Positions 39,948 to 50,639 are shown, counted from the stretch's first letter. The stretch: 64,000 nt of DNA from Alphaproteobacteria bacterium (GCA_028865545.1 JAGWJY010000009.1:1-64000), one strand, 5' to 3'. Notes: a model not told the origin generated them from the letters alone. Made by a program: numbers and translations.

Positions 39948-41398
<1,451 letters not shown>

Positions 41399-41399
<1 letters not shown>

Positions 41400-42148
41400 T
41401 GCTTGAGATCAAGAACCTGCACGTCGCCGTAGGCGGTAAGGAAATCCTCAAAGGCCTGACGCTGAGCATTGGCGAGGGCGAGGTGCATGCCATCATGGGC
41501 CCGAACGGGTCGGGCAAGTCTACGCTTTCCTATGTCTTGGCCGGGCGTGAAGGTTATGAGATCACGCAAGGTAGCATCTCCTATCGCGGCGGAGACTTGG
41601 CCACGATGAAGACGGAAGACCGCGCTGCCAAAGGTGTGTTCCTGGCCATGCAGTATCCGGTGGAGATACCCGGCGTGACCACGCTGACCTTTCTCAAGAC
41701 GGCGCTGAATGCCCAGCGCCGCGCCAGAGGGGACAGCGAGCTCGACGCCATGAGCGTGCTCAAACTGGTGCGCCAGAGGGCGACGGCGCTGCAGGTCACT
41801 GAAGAGATGCTGAAGCGGGCGCTCAATGTCGGGTTCTCCGGTGGCGAAAAGAAGCGGCTCGAAATCCTGCAGATGTCTCTGTTCGAGCCCAAGCTTGCCA
41901 TCCTCGACGAAACTGATTCCGGCCTCGACATCGACGCACTGAAGCTGGTGGCGGAAGGCGTCAATGCACTGCGGGCGCCGGAGCGCGCCATGCTGGTGAT
42001 TACGCATTACCAACGACTGTTGAACTATATCGTACCAGACCGCGTGCACGTGCTGGCCGGGGGGCGCATCGTCGCCGAAGGCGGCAAGGAACTGGCGCAT
42101 GAACTCGAAGCCAAGGGCTACGCGCATATCGTGAAGGAGCCCGCATGA
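41399..42148 (+). CDS. sufC: Fe-S assembly ATPase SufC
   Basis: 249 residues. ABC-type ATPase with Walker A GPNGSGKSTLSYVLAG, signature GFSGGEKKRLEILQM and Walker B LAILDETDSGLDIDAL. SufC drives rearrangement of the SufBC2D scaffold. It overlaps sufB by 1 base and sufD by 4 bases. Confidence 0.97.
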
Positions 42149-43284
42149 ACGCGGCGCTGCCATCGCGAGACGCACGGCGCGCCGAAGCGCTGGAGAGCTT
42201 CCGCGAGCGCGGCATGCCGCATCGCCGCTTTGAGCATTGGCGCTACAGCGATCTGCGCGCCATTCTGGATGCGGGGCAAGTGGCGCAATCCGGCACGGCG
42301 GCATGGCATTTGGAGAAGGCGCCGGAGGGCGTCGAGACGTTTGACCTTGGCAAGCCGGATGCCCCGGACTGGGTGATGCGAAACCTCGGCACCATCGGCG
42401 CCAGGCCGACGATGAAGGAAGCGTCCCTGGCGTTTGCAGATGGCGGGATTGCGCTTCGCGTGCCGCGCGGGCGCAAGATCGCGGAACCTGCGCGGCTGCA
42501 AATTTCGTCCACCGGCAACGTCCGCGTGCTGCTGGTGCTGGAAGAAGAGACGTCACTGACATTGCTGGAAACTCATACCGGGGATGCGGGACTTTTGCGC
42601 AATGTCGGCGTCGAAATAGCGCTGGCCTCACAGGCGAAGCTTTCCCACGTGCGGTTCGCTGCCAGCGCGTTGAAGTCCATTTCCGTCGAACACATCGGCG
42701 TTACGCAAGCACGCGGTGCGCAGTACCGCGCGCATTTCGCCAATTTCGGTTCGCGGCTGTCGCGAACAGAGCTGCATATTCTCCTGCAGGAAGAGGACGC
42801 CGAGGCCCATCTGTCTGGTGTCAATGTTCTTGGCGATGAAGGTCATGCCGATCTGACCTCGCATATCGAGCATGTTGCCGGAAACACGCGCAGCACACAG
42901 CTCTTCAAGAAGGTGGCGGGTGGCCATTCGCGCGCCGTCTACCAGGGTAAGATCACCGTGCGCGAAGGCGCCAACGGCTCGGACAGCCGGCAGACCGCCA
43001 AGGCGCTGCTGCTCGGCGGCCGTGCCGAAGCGGACCTCAAGCCGGAACTGATCATCTTCGCCGACGACGTGAAATGCGCCCACGGTGCCGCGGTCGGCGA
43101 TCTCGATCCGGAGTCGCTGTTCTACCTGCGCTCGCGCGGCGTTCCGGAGGCGGAAGCGCGTCATATGCTGGTCCGCGCCTTCCTCGAGGATGCGGTGGCG
43201 GAGATCGAGAACGAAGAGCTGCGGGCTGCGATCTGGCAGGATGTGGAGCACGCCCTACCGCACGCCATGAGGGCCGCGCGATGA
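42145..43284 (+). CDS. sufD: Fe-S cluster assembly protein SufD
   Basis: 379 residues, a SufB paralogue without cluster-binding cysteines. RFEHWRYSDLRAIL near the N-terminus and the C-terminal block DDVKCAHGAAVGDLDPESLFYLRSRGV are diagnostic. It partners SufB in the scaffold and helps acquire iron. It overlaps sufC and sufS by ATGA on both sides. Confidence 0.96.
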   Translation: MNAALPSRDARRAEALESFRERGMPHRRFEHWRYSDLRAILDAGQVAQSGTAAWHLEKAPEGVETFDLGKPDAPDWVMRNLGTIGARPTMKEASLAFADGGIALRVPRGRKIAEPARLQISSTGNVRVLLVLEEETSLTLLETHTGDAGLLRNVGVEIALASQAKLSHVRFAASALKSISVEHIGVTQARGAQYRAHFANFGSRLSRTELHILLQEEDAEAHLSGVNVLGDEGHADLTSHIEHVAGNTRSTQLFKKVAGGHSRAVYQGKITVREGANGSDSRQTAKALLLGGRAEADLKPELIIFADDVKCAHGAAVGDLDPESLFYLRSRGVPEAEARHMLVRAFLEDAVAEIENEELRAAIWQDVEHALPHAMRAAR

Positions 43285-44525
43285 TGGCGCAAACCAAGTT
43301 GCGGGCCGTCGACAGCTTCGTGCCGCCGCGCGGAGATTTCGAGATCCTGTCGCGCGAGATTTACGGCAAGCCGCTGGTCTATCTCGACAGCGCGGCGTCG
43401 GCGCAGAAGCCCCGGCAGGTGCTGCAGGCGATGACGGCGTTTGCCGAAAGCGAATATGCCAATGTGCATCGTGGCGTCCATTATCTTTCCGCGACGGCGA
43501 CCGAGCGCTACGAAGGCGCGCGCGAGGCCGTGCGGCGTTTCCTCAATGCGGCGCAGACCGACGAGATCGTCTTCACCAAGGGCGGCACGGAGGCGATTAA
43601 TCTGGTGGCCGCGTCGTTCCTCGCACCGCTGATCCAGCCCGGCGACGAGATCGTCCTGACGGTGATGGAGCATCATTCCAACATCGTGCCGTGGCACTTC
43701 CTGCGCGAGCGCCAGGGCGCCGTGCTCAAATGGGTTGATGTGCGCGACGATGGCTCGCTCGACATCGAAGCTTTCGACGCCGCCATCGGACCGAAGACAA
43801 AATTGGTCGCCGTGGCGCACATGTCCAACGTGCTCGGCACGGTGGCGCCGCTGAAAGAGATCGTGACGCGCGCCCATGCCAAGGGCGTTCCCGTGCTGGC
43901 CGACGGCTGTCAGGGCGCGGTGCACGAGACCGCCGACGTACAAGACCTCGACATCGATTTCTATGCCATCACCGGCCACAAACTGTATGGGCCGACCGGC
44001 ATCGGTGCGCTTTACGGCAAGCGAGCCCACCTCAAAACCATGCGGCCATTCAACGGCGGCGGCGAGATGATCCGTGAAGTGACGCAGGATCTCGTCACCT
44101 ATGCCGATCCGCCGGCACGGTTCGAGGCCGGCACGCCGCCGATCATCGAAAGCGTCGGCCTGGCGGCGGCCATCGACTACATGGCTGGGTTCGACAGGGC
44201 CGCGGTGAAGGCGCATGAGGCGTCGCTATTGGCTGCGGCGCGCGAGGCGGTGCGGCCGCTCAACTGGCTGCGCGTCGTCGGCGACGCCCCAGGCAAGGGT
44301 GCTATCCTTTCTTTCGAGACCGAGGGAATGCATGCGCACGACGTCGCCACTATATTGGACCGTGAAGGCGTGGCCGTGCGCGCCGGTCATCACTGCGCAC
44401 AACCGCTGATGGAACGCTTCGGCACGGCCTCGACGACGCGCGCCTCCTTCGCGCTGTACAATACACACGCCGATGTGGAGGCGCTGGTTGCAGCGTTGCA
44501 CAAGGCGCGGAAGATTCTGGGTTGA
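43281..44525 (+). CDS. sufS: Cysteine desulfurase SufS
   Basis: 414 residues, class II desulfurase. Motifs: YLDSAASAQKPRQVLQAM, the PLP lysine in AITGHKLYGPTGIGALYG and the catalytic Cys in VRAGHHCAQPLMERFG. It supplies persulfide to the SUF scaffold, normally through SufU or SufE; SufU is encoded next door. The ATG at 43281 overlaps the sufD stop; the longer open frame upstream lies antisense-free inside sufD and is not real. Confidence 0.96.
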   Translation: MMAQTKLRAVDSFVPPRGDFEILSREIYGKPLVYLDSAASAQKPRQVLQAMTAFAESEYANVHRGVHYLSATATERYEGAREAVRRFLNAAQTDEIVFTKGGTEAINLVAASFLAPLIQPGDEIVLTVMEHHSNIVPWHFLRERQGAVLKWVDVRDDGSLDIEAFDAAIGPKTKLVAVAHMSNVLGTVAPLKEIVTRAHAKGVPVLADGCQGAVHETADVQDLDIDFYAITGHKLYGPTGIGALYGKRAHLKTMRPFNGGGEMIREVTQDLVTYADPPARFEAGTPPIIESVGLAAAIDYMAGFDRAAVKAHEASLLAAAREAVRPLNWLRVVGDAPGKGAILSFETEGMHAHDVATILDREGVAVRAGHHCAQPLMERFGTASTTRASFALYNTHADVEALVAALHKARKILG

Positions 44526-44527
44526 GT

Positions 44528-44986
44528 ATGATGGACGATAGTTTGCGTGAACTTTACCAGGAAGTGATCCTCGATCATTCGCGGCACCCGCGCCATTTCG
44601 GGCCGCTGGAAGCGGCGACGCATGAAGGCGAGGGGCACAATCCGCTGTGCGGCGACCGGGTGAAAATTTATCTCGTTGTCGATGACGCCGGCCGTATCGC
44701 CGACATCAAGTTCGAAGGCAAAGGTTGCGCCATCAGTCAGGCCTCCGCCTCGCTGATGACCGACATGATCGCTGGGCGCACCGTCGCCGAAGCGGAAAAG
44801 CTGATGGACGGCTTCCTGCACATGGTGAAGGGCGAGGACGCCATGGATCTTGTCGGCGACGATCGCGAGCGGCTCGATATCATGGCGGGCGTCTCGGCAT
44901 TCCCGATGCGCGTGAAATGCGCGACGCTTGCCTGGCATACGATGAAATCGGCTCTGGAGCACGGCATGGCCGCGAAAACCACATGA
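44528..44986 (+). CDS. sufU: SufU-type zinc sulfur-transfer protein
   Basis: 152 residues, IscU-like fold. Three conserved cysteines lie in NPLCGDRV, GKGCAISQASASL and RVKCATLAWH. The insertion before the last Cys (DDRERLDIMAGVSAFP) is characteristic of SufU rather than IscU. SufU binds zinc and accepts persulfide from SufS. ATG 44528 is chosen; a TTG at 44522 overlapping the sufS stop is possible. Confidence 0.93.
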   Translation: MMDDSLRELYQEVILDHSRHPRHFGPLEAATHEGEGHNPLCGDRVKIYLVVDDAGRIADIKFEGKGCAISQASASLMTDMIAGRTVAEAEKLMDGFLHMVKGEDAMDLVGDDRERLDIMAGVSAFPMRVKCATLAWHTMKSALEHGMAAKTT

Positions 44987-45351
44987 ACGCCGAACCGCAG
45001 AAAATCGAAGATGCGGCCCCGGTTTCGGCGATCCCGCCGGAAGAGCTGGAGGCGTTCACGGCCAAGCTCGTGGCGGCGCTCAAGACGGTGTACGATCCGG
45101 AAATCCCGGTGGACATTTACGAACTCGGTCTTATCTACAAGGTGGACGTGGCGGACAACAAGGACGTGGCCGTCGACATGACGCTGACCGCGCCGGGCTG
45201 CCCGGTGGCTGGCGAGATGCCCGAGATGGTGAGAACGGCGCTGCAAGGCGTGGAAGGGATCGGAGTGGTGACCGTCAACATGACCTTCGATCCGCCATGG
45301 ACGCCGGAACGGATGAGCGAAGAAGCCCGACTTGAACTGAACATGTTCTGA
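44983..45351 (+). CDS. sufT: DUF59/MIP18-family Fe-S assembly protein (SufT-like)
   Basis: 122 residues. The DUF59 domain has VYDPEIPVDIYELGLIY, the conserved Cys in TLTAPGCPVAGEMP and FDPPWTPERMSEEARLELNM at the end. The family helps mature Fe-S proteins, and SUF-operon members are called SufT. It overlaps sufU by ATGA. The extra N-terminal 30 residues are not conserved. Confidence 0.92.
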   Translation: MNAEPQKIEDAAPVSAIPPEELEAFTAKLVAALKTVYDPEIPVDIYELGLIYKVDVADNKDVAVDMTLTAPGCPVAGEMPEMVRTALQGVEGIGVVTVNMTFDPPWTPERMSEEARLELNMF

Positions 45352-45354
45352 TCC

Positions 45355-45744
45355 ATGAGCACGACAACAACCACCACCAGACCACGCCGCGAGCGCCCCA
45401 AGGCGATGAAGCTCAGCGATGCCGCCGCGGCGCGCATCCGCGAGATCGTCGAGAAGGCGGACGGCAAATACCTTGGCGTTCGCGTGGGCGTGACGAACGG
45501 CGGCTGCGCCGGCATGAGCTACACCATGGATTACGCCGAAAACGCTCAGCCGCTCGAGGAGGTGGTCGAGGATAAGGGCGTCAAGATTTTCATCGACCCG
45601 AAGGCCATCATGTTCCTGATCGGCACCGAGATGGATTTCGTGCGCGAAAAGCTCGGCGCGCGCTTCGTCTTCAACAATCCCAACCAGACGGCCGCCTGCG
45701 GCTGCGGCGAATCGGTTTCCATTACGCCGGCGAAGGTCGACTGA
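45355..45744 (+). CDS. sufA: A-type Fe-S carrier (SufA/HesB-IscA family)
   Basis: 129 residues. The three cluster-binding cysteines are in NGGCAGMSYTMDYAE and CGCGESVSI. A-type carriers pass clusters from the scaffold to target enzymes. The first 20 residues are a Thr/Arg-rich extension. It is the last clear SUF gene in the operon, 3 bases after the DUF59 gene. Confidence 0.94.
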   Translation: MSTTTTTTRPRRERPKAMKLSDAAAARIREIVEKADGKYLGVRVGVTNGGCAGMSYTMDYAENAQPLEEVVEDKGVKIFIDPKAIMFLIGTEMDFVREKLGARFVFNNPNQTAACGCGESVSITPAKVD

Positions 45745-45745
45745 A

Positions 45746-46144
45746 TTGCGCGCCGGGCCGCAGCCGTTTCGCCCGGATCTGTTCGCCTCCTACGGCAATG
45801 TATACGCCAAGCGCATGTTCGGCGGGCACGGCCTGTTCGCCGGCGACGCCATGCTCGGTTTCGTGTCCGACGATCTCATCTACCTCAAAACGAACGAGGA
45901 CACGCGCGCGGCGTTCCTCGCGGAAGGCTGCAAGCCCTTCGTCTACCGCAAACGGAGCACGGGCGAAGAGGTAGCCTTGTCCTATTACCAAATTCCAGAA
46001 CGGCTTTACGATGAACCCGAAGAGTTTGCCGATTGGGTGCGCCGCGCCCAGACCGTGGCGGAGAATTCGCCGTCGGTACAGCGCAAGCGCCGCCTGACGG
46101 CCAAGCACGGTCGGCCGACCGGCAAAAAGCCGCCTCGCCGTTGA
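45746..46144 (+). CDS. TfoX N-terminal domain protein
   Basis: 132 residues, TTG start just after the sufA stop. The TfoX_N domain (about 1-95) has RMFGGHGLFAGDAMLGFV, DLIYLKTNEDTRAAF and SYYQIPERLYDEPEEFADWV. The C-terminal 35 residues are very basic. Stand-alone TfoX_N proteins are common and of unknown role; competence regulation should not be assumed. It is probably read from the suf promoter because of the 1-base gap. Confidence 0.85.
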   Translation: MRAGPQPFRPDLFASYGNVYAKRMFGGHGLFAGDAMLGFVSDDLIYLKTNEDTRAAFLAEGCKPFVYRKRSTGEEVALSYYQIPERLYDEPEEFADWVRRAQTVAENSPSVQRKRRLTAKHGRPTGKKPPRR

Positions 46145-46198
46145 TCCATCGCCGCTCGAAACAGGCTATCCTCCCAGCGCAATCCAGGTCCGGCAGGC

Positions 46199-46960
46199 AT
46201 GCCTCTGACGTCTTTCAGCGATGCCAAGAGCGAACTGCTGACGGCGGCACGCAAAGTCGCCGCCCGCCCGGGCGTGCTCGGCTCGCTGCTGCTGCATGGA
46301 TTGGCAGCGCTCATCATCTTCCTCTTCATCGTCAAAAACGCATCGCAGACGGTGCTGCAGGCACCGCTTCACATCGTGCCGATCGATCTCATCCGGCTTG
46401 GCGAGGAAACCGTGTCGCCCAGCGCCGCGCGCAAGGCGGTGGTGCCCCAGGAACAAGCTGCACACCCGCAGGAAGCCGCCAGTCCGAGGCGTGCAGCTGT
46501 CTCGCCAACCGGCAAGAAGCAGGCGCCGGAGGACGCGCTGGACGCCAAGCTGCGGGCGCTGGCGCGGCTGCGTCAGCCGCCGACCAAGCTGAATCTCCAG
46601 GGAACCGGCGCCTCCAATGTCGAAGCGGCGAGCAGCGGCGCACAAGGCAACCAAGCGACTTACAGCATCCGCGATTATGTCCGCGCCCAGGTGGAGCGCC
46701 GCTGGTACTACAATTTCTCCAAGCTTGGCGGACGCACCGTGATCGTGCCCATCCGCATCGCCATGAAGCGCGACGGCACCATCGTCTCGGCGGAGATCGT
46801 CGAGGAGGAACGCGCCAAGCATGACGTGGCCTATCGCGACGTGGCGCTCAGCGCGCGCAACGCGGCCCTGCTGTCGTCGCCCATCGCGCTGCCGCCCGGA
46901 GATTATCCCAAGACCATGCACATGACTCTGGACATGAATCCGCGCGACGTGCTGCGGTGA
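46199..46960 (+). CDS. TonB/TolA-like envelope protein
   Basis: 253 residues. A membrane helix near the N-terminus (about 27-45, GSLLLHGLAALIIFLFIV) is followed by an Ala/Pro/Lys-rich periplasmic linker and a C-terminal domain (about 155-253) with SIRDYVRAQVERRWYYNFS and VPIRIAMKRDGTIVSAEIVE, typical of TonB/TolA C-terminal domains. No exbB/exbD or tolQ/tolR genes are present in the window, so the energy source is unknown. It lies 54 bases after the TfoX_N gene and may be part of the same transcript. Confidence 0.75.
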   Translation: MPLTSFSDAKSELLTAARKVAARPGVLGSLLLHGLAALIIFLFIVKNASQTVLQAPLHIVPIDLIRLGEETVSPSAARKAVVPQEQAAHPQEAASPRRAAVSPTGKKQAPEDALDAKLRALARLRQPPTKLNLQGTGASNVEAASSGAQGNQATYSIRDYVRAQVERRWYYNFSKLGGRTVIVPIRIAMKRDGTIVSAEIVEEERAKHDVAYRDVALSARNAALLSSPIALPPGDYPKTMHMTLDMNPRDVLR

Positions 46961-47261
46961 TTTTCAGTTTTGCTGCAAAAAACTTTTTTCCCTCCGTTTT
47001 GGACAGACTCCTCTCGCGACTTGAATCGGGTTTTTCAAAAATGGATGCGAAAGTGCGCGGTGTTCATGCCGGCAGCCGACCGTTCGCAAATATGGTGATA
47101 TAGAATATGTGGTAATTCGAGCGTGTCGGTTCAAGAGGCGCACGATATTTTTTGGAAGCTGCGGCAAAAAACGAGAAGCGGCTTTAATATCACGCGCTAA
47201 GCGGCGATGTTGTCGCACGCCGAGCGCAAACTAACTCAGTCTCGTTCGCGAAAACTATTTT
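46961..47261. other. Gap with no gene; holds repeat copy 2
   Basis: About 300 bp without a convincing gene. Bases 47110-47141 repeat 1105-1136 perfectly (see separate entry). An A6-C-T6 tract lies near 46978-46991. A 10-codon frame starting ATG-AAC-ACC occurs on the minus strand after the repeat, but has no visible RBS. A small transcript on the minus strand is conceivable. Confidence 0.4.
47106..47141 (-). promoter_or_regulatory. Promoter-like element, copy 2 of the 32-bp perfect repeat
   Basis: Minus strand: TTGAAC at 47129-47134 and the same 17-base spacer as at 1107-1123. The -10 differs (CACATA at 17-base spacing, CATATT at 19). No gene follows on this strand before the 3' end of the TonB-like gene, so what it might transcribe is open. 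Confidence 0.4.
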
Positions 47262-47708
47262 TTAGCGCGTAAGCGCTGCGATGAAATCCGCTGGTGGTGC
47301 ACTCTCCGGCCAGCTTGGCACGTCGTGCGGAATCACAACCCCGCCCATCTTCCGCTTGGTCCAGATATGGGCAGTGACCGTCAGCTCGTCGCTGCGATCA
47401 AGCGTGCCGGCGCGGACAACGACAAAGCCTGGCCTTGCGCTGTTGGTATTGTAGATGCGGGTAAAGCAGACGGGGCAGGCGCGCTGGCGCGAGATGCGGC
47501 CGCTCTCGGGCGATGCGCGCTCGTAAAGCCGCGGTTCACCTGTTACTTCGAGGCGATTTTCGGGCAGGATGAACTGCAGGCTGAAAGCGCTGCCCGACCA
47601 AGTCTGGCAGTCGCGGCAATGACAGGCGTAGACATTGGGCAAATGGTCCACAGTGACGCGATAGCGGATCCGCCCACAGCGGCAACCTCCTTCGATCGTT
47701 TCGGCCAT
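47262..47708 (-). CDS. GFA / CENP-V family zinc protein
   Basis: 148 residues from ATG 47708 (GGAAGG 5 bases upstream). Zinc-binding cysteine sets: GGCRCGRIRY (near 9-11), YACHCRDCQTWSGSAF and ACPVCFTRIY. The family includes proteins once annotated as glutathione-dependent formaldehyde-activating enzymes; most members have no proven activity. The much longer open frame upstream is a shadow of the neighbouring gene. Confidence 0.9.
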   Translation of the reverse strand: MAETIEGGCRCGRIRYRVTVDHLPNVYACHCRDCQTWSGSAFSLQFILPENRLEVTGEPRLYERASPESGRISRQRACPVCFTRIYNTNSARPGFVVVRAGTLDRSDELTVTAHIWTKRKMGGVVIPHDVPSWPESAPPADFIAALTR

Positions 47709-47752
47709 GGTATCCTTCCCGTGGTGACAACAGTTGATCGGTGCGGTTTCTC

Positions 47753-48655
47753 TTACGGCAGATCGCGCGCGACGCGGAAGCCGGCGAGGCTGGAGTAATC
47801 GAACTCGCCGCCATTCGGTTCGCCGCCGGTGCGCGCCGCCGAGCGGATGAAGATCGGCACGTTGTCCCATGAGCCGCCGCGCAGGACGTGTTTCGTACAG
47901 CCCTTTTCCGTCCAGGCGCGGCCATCGGTGGGCGCGCCGATATAGCCGCGGTGCCAGCAATCGGCCGTCCATTGCCAGACATTGCCCAACATGCCGTAGA
48001 GACCAAACGGGTTGGGCGCGAAGGCGTTTACATCCGACAGCTCGTGATCGTCCCACCTGCTGCCGCAGCCGTTGCAGTTGGCATTGTCGGTGCCGATGGC
48101 GTCGCCCCACCAGCGTGATGTCGTGGTGCCGGCGCGCGCGGCGTACTCCCATTCGGCTTCGGTCGGCAGGCGATAAGGACTGCGTTTCAGATCGGGGCGG
48201 GCCTGCCGCACCGTCTTGTTGAGCCAGGCGATGTAGGCTTGCGCGTCCTTCCAATCGAGGCACGAGGCCGGCCACAGACGCGGCTCCTCGTCATAGGGCG
48301 GATAAGCATGGCCGCCGCCCAGCGAGCGCCATTTCATGTTCAGGATCGTGTTGCAAGGCGCGGGCTGGTAGCCGGTCGCCGCGAGGAAGGCGAGGAACTG
48401 TTCACTGGTCACATCGTATTTGCCGAGCGCGAACGCCTTGATCGAGACAATGTGCTGCGGACCTTCATTGTCGAAACGGCCGGGCTCGCCGGCGGGGCTG
48501 CCCATGACGAATTTGCCGGCGGGAATGCCCACCATCTCGGGGCAGCCGACGCATTCGGTGAACTCGCGGGCCGACTGTTCCTGGGCCGGTGCAGGACAGG
48601 GCAGAACAAGCATGATCGCGAACAGGACGATGTACAGGAGAACACGACGCATCAT
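47753..48655 (-). CDS. Formylglycine-generating-enzyme-fold (SUMF1-like) exported protein
   Basis: 300 residues from the ATG at 48655, with a signal peptide (about 1-26). The FGE-sulfatase fold is clear: CPEMVGIPAGKFVMGS, YRLPTEAEWEYAARAG, NPFGLYGMLGNVWQWTADCW and KHVLRGGSWDN. True formylglycine-generating enzymes bind copper through two Cys in the segment after RGGSW/Y; here it reads DNVPIFIRSAARTG with no Cys. Other Cys residues are present (CVGCPE, NCNGCGSRW). It probably has a structural or binding role rather than sulfatase activation, and no sulfatase gene is nearby. Confidence 0.9.
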   Translation of the reverse strand: MMRRVLLYIVLFAIMLVLPCPAPAQEQSAREFTECVGCPEMVGIPAGKFVMGSPAGEPGRFDNEGPQHIVSIKAFALGKYDVTSEQFLAFLAATGYQPAPCNTILNMKWRSLGGGHAYPPYDEEPRLWPASCLDWKDAQAYIAWLNKTVRQARPDLKRSPYRLPTEAEWEYAARAGTTTSRWWGDAIGTDNANCNGCGSRWDDHELSDVNAFAPNPFGLYGMLGNVWQWTADCWHRGYIGAPTDGRAWTEKGCTKHVLRGGSWDNVPIFIRSAARTGGEPNGGEFDYSSLAGFRVARDLP

Positions 48656-48708
48656 CAGGATCCAAACGGCCGCCAGGTCGCGATAGTCAGCTGGTTGCGC
48701 ACCTTTCG

Positions 48709-49716
48709 CTAGGGCCGTTCGCGCGATTTCGACGTTTCTAGGCATCCGGCCCGGCAGGCGAACCAAGCCCGGCCGGCGGGATAGTTGACGGTCATAACGA
48801 AGCGCGACAACGCGTTGCCGCCCAGCGAGCCCTCCACCTGGCCGGACATCATGCTCGACATGAACTTGTGGAAACTGGCGTCGCTACGTTCGGTGAACCA
48901 GACGGGACCGGTGCGGAAGCCGGCGATCTCAACCGCTGGAACCTCGATCATGTCCGCCTTCGTCCCCACCTGTGCCTTGGTGATGACACGCCAATCGGGA
49001 TGGTGTTTTTTCCAGCTCTCAAAGGTGCTGGCGGCGATCATGCTGGTGGCGCGCAGTGCCGGTCCATTGTCCCCGAGGGCGACCAGCGCTTGCGGCGTGA
49101 GATAGGTTTCCGCACCGGTGTCGAGCAGCATGGGCAAGGCGCGGCCGTCGACATCGATGATGATCCGAGGGAAGCTGGTCTCGCGTGCACCCTTCGCGTC
49201 GGTCTTGAAGCCGAGCGGCACGGATCGCGCATCCAGCGGCGGCCGGAAGCCGGCGATCTCCAGGCGAAGGCGTGCCGCAGGATAATCCCAGGTCCAGATG
49301 TGTCCGGCGAACCAAGCCTGACCGACGAGGCCGTCGCCCTGGTCGGGCCAGCCGGGCATTTCGGCGAAGCGCGGCACGATGGGAAACACCGTCTGCGACG
49401 ACGGCGGGATTGCAGCCTGGGACGCAAAGGCGGGCAGGGCGCTGACCTTCGCGCCGGGCCCCAACTCGGCGCGAAGCTCCGGATCGGTTGCCGGACCGTC
49501 GGCGAGATGCAGCCGCGTCACGGCGGATTGGGTCAGGGCCTGGCCGCCGCCGGAATCCGTGTAGAGCTTCAGCACTTGGCCGTCCGGCGTGCGCGGCAGC
49601 ACATAGACGCGGCCGGCCTCGAAGCGGGCGGGAAGGTCTTGTGCAGCGGCGGATGGGAGGAAGGCCAGCCCCGCTGAACACAGGGCGACGCGGCAGAAGA
49701 CGGGACCCAAATTCAT
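48709..49716 (-). CDS. Exported aspartyl-protease-like protein (retropepsin/pepsin type)
   Basis: 335 residues with a signal peptide (about 1-25). Two Asp-containing signatures are visible: YTDSGGGQAL near residue 54 and MLLDTGAETYLTPQAL near residue 199. The second is a perfect D-T-G-A motif of aspartyl proteases, and the first has DSGG. Two such motifs in one chain suggest a two-lobed pepsin-like arrangement rather than a retropepsin dimer. The location is periplasmic. Substrate and activity are unknown. It lies 53 bases upstream of the FGE-fold gene on the same strand. Confidence 0.75.
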   Translation of the reverse strand: MNLGPVFCRVALCSAGLAFLPSAAAQDLPARFEAGRVYVLPRTPDGQVLKLYTDSGGGQALTQSAVTRLHLADGPATDPELRAELGPGAKVSALPAFASQAAIPPSSQTVFPIVPRFAEMPGWPDQGDGLVGQAWFAGHIWTWDYPAARLRLEIAGFRPPLDARSVPLGFKTDAKGARETSFPRIIIDVDGRALPMLLDTGAETYLTPQALVALGDNGPALRATSMIAASTFESWKKHHPDWRVITKAQVGTKADMIEVPAVEIAGFRTGPVWFTERSDASFHKFMSSMMSGQVEGSLGGNALSRFVMTVNYPAGRAWFACRAGCLETSKSRERP

Positions 49717-49805
49717 GCCGGCACTCTCATCCTGGACTTACGAGACAACCAGTGTACCCGTACCGATGCAAGGCGTCGTAATGACGAATGGGTGAACTAC
49801 ACCGG

Positions 49806-50639
49806 TCAGCATGCCTGCCGGCGTGTCAGCGTCGTGCCGAAGCGGGTCACGACCACGAGCACCGTCAACCATAGCGCCACCGCATAGGCGGCGTACCACA
49901 GAGCTTCCTGGCCGGGGCTCACGGCCAGAGGTCCGAGAGCCACGAGCGAGCCGGTCGAACCGGCATGGATGAGCTGGGACAGGAGCAGGCTCTCGGTGTT
50001 GGCATAGACCCAGGAGATCAGCACACGCAGCGCCGTCATCGCCGCCGCAAAAGCGAGGAAGAAATCCAGCCAATAGCGGCCGTGCGGCGAGGCGGCACCC
50101 AGGTAGTCGATCACGGGCAGATGCCAGCATGACCACAGCAGTCCCAGCACCACCGCGCCCGCGAGCGCGCCGAGCCGGCTGCGCATGACGGGGAAGGCGA
50201 AACCCGACCAGCCGATTTCCTCCACAAGTCCGGCGGCGATGCCGAACGAGAAGCCGAACCAGAGCCGGCCCGGCGCAAACACCGGTGACACGAAGAGCGA
50301 TAGCAGCAGCAGGACGCCCGCAATCAGAACCGGCGGAATGGCGACGGCGACCAGCCAGCGCAGCGCACCGATGCGCAGCATGCGGGCAAAAAGTTTGCCG
50401 ACGCTGCCCGGTCCGTGGATGAGGCGGCTCAGGACGATGCCGGACAGGCATGGCCCCAGCAGCATTGCCGGAAACATCATCAGGCCGACGAACCTCGGAA
50501 GGGCCTCGCCGCGCAGCAAATAGGGCGCTGCCACGGCGAGCGCCCCAAGCCAGGAAATCGTGAAGGTGATAACGAAGTAGCTGACGGCGGGATGACGCCG
50601 GACAACGCTGCCGCCGGTTTTCTGGCCGTTGTTCAGCAT
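49806..50639 (-). CDS. CPBP-family intramembrane protease
   Basis: 277 residues from ATG 50639 (GGAGG 7 bases upstream). About eight membrane helices. The CPBP motif is LVEEIGWSGFAFP near residue 140 (the usual form is EE-x-x-W/F-R-G-F; Ser replaces Arg), followed by WSCWHLP and a late His (LLSQLIHAG). Relatives cleave membrane proteins or prenylated substrates, or protect against bacteriocins. The substrate here is unknown. Confidence 0.88.
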   Translation of the reverse strand: MLNNGQKTGGSVVRRHPAVSYFVITFTISWLGALAVAAPYLLRGEALPRFVGLMMFPAMLLGPCLSGIVLSRLIHGPGSVGKLFARMLRIGALRWLVAVAIPPVLIAGVLLLLSLFVSPVFAPGRLWFGFSFGIAAGLVEEIGWSGFAFPVMRSRLGALAGAVVLGLLWSCWHLPVIDYLGAASPHGRYWLDFFLAFAAAMTALRVLISWVYANTESLLLSQLIHAGSTGSLVALGPLAVSPGQEALWYAAYAVALWLTVLVVVTRFGTTLTRRQAC

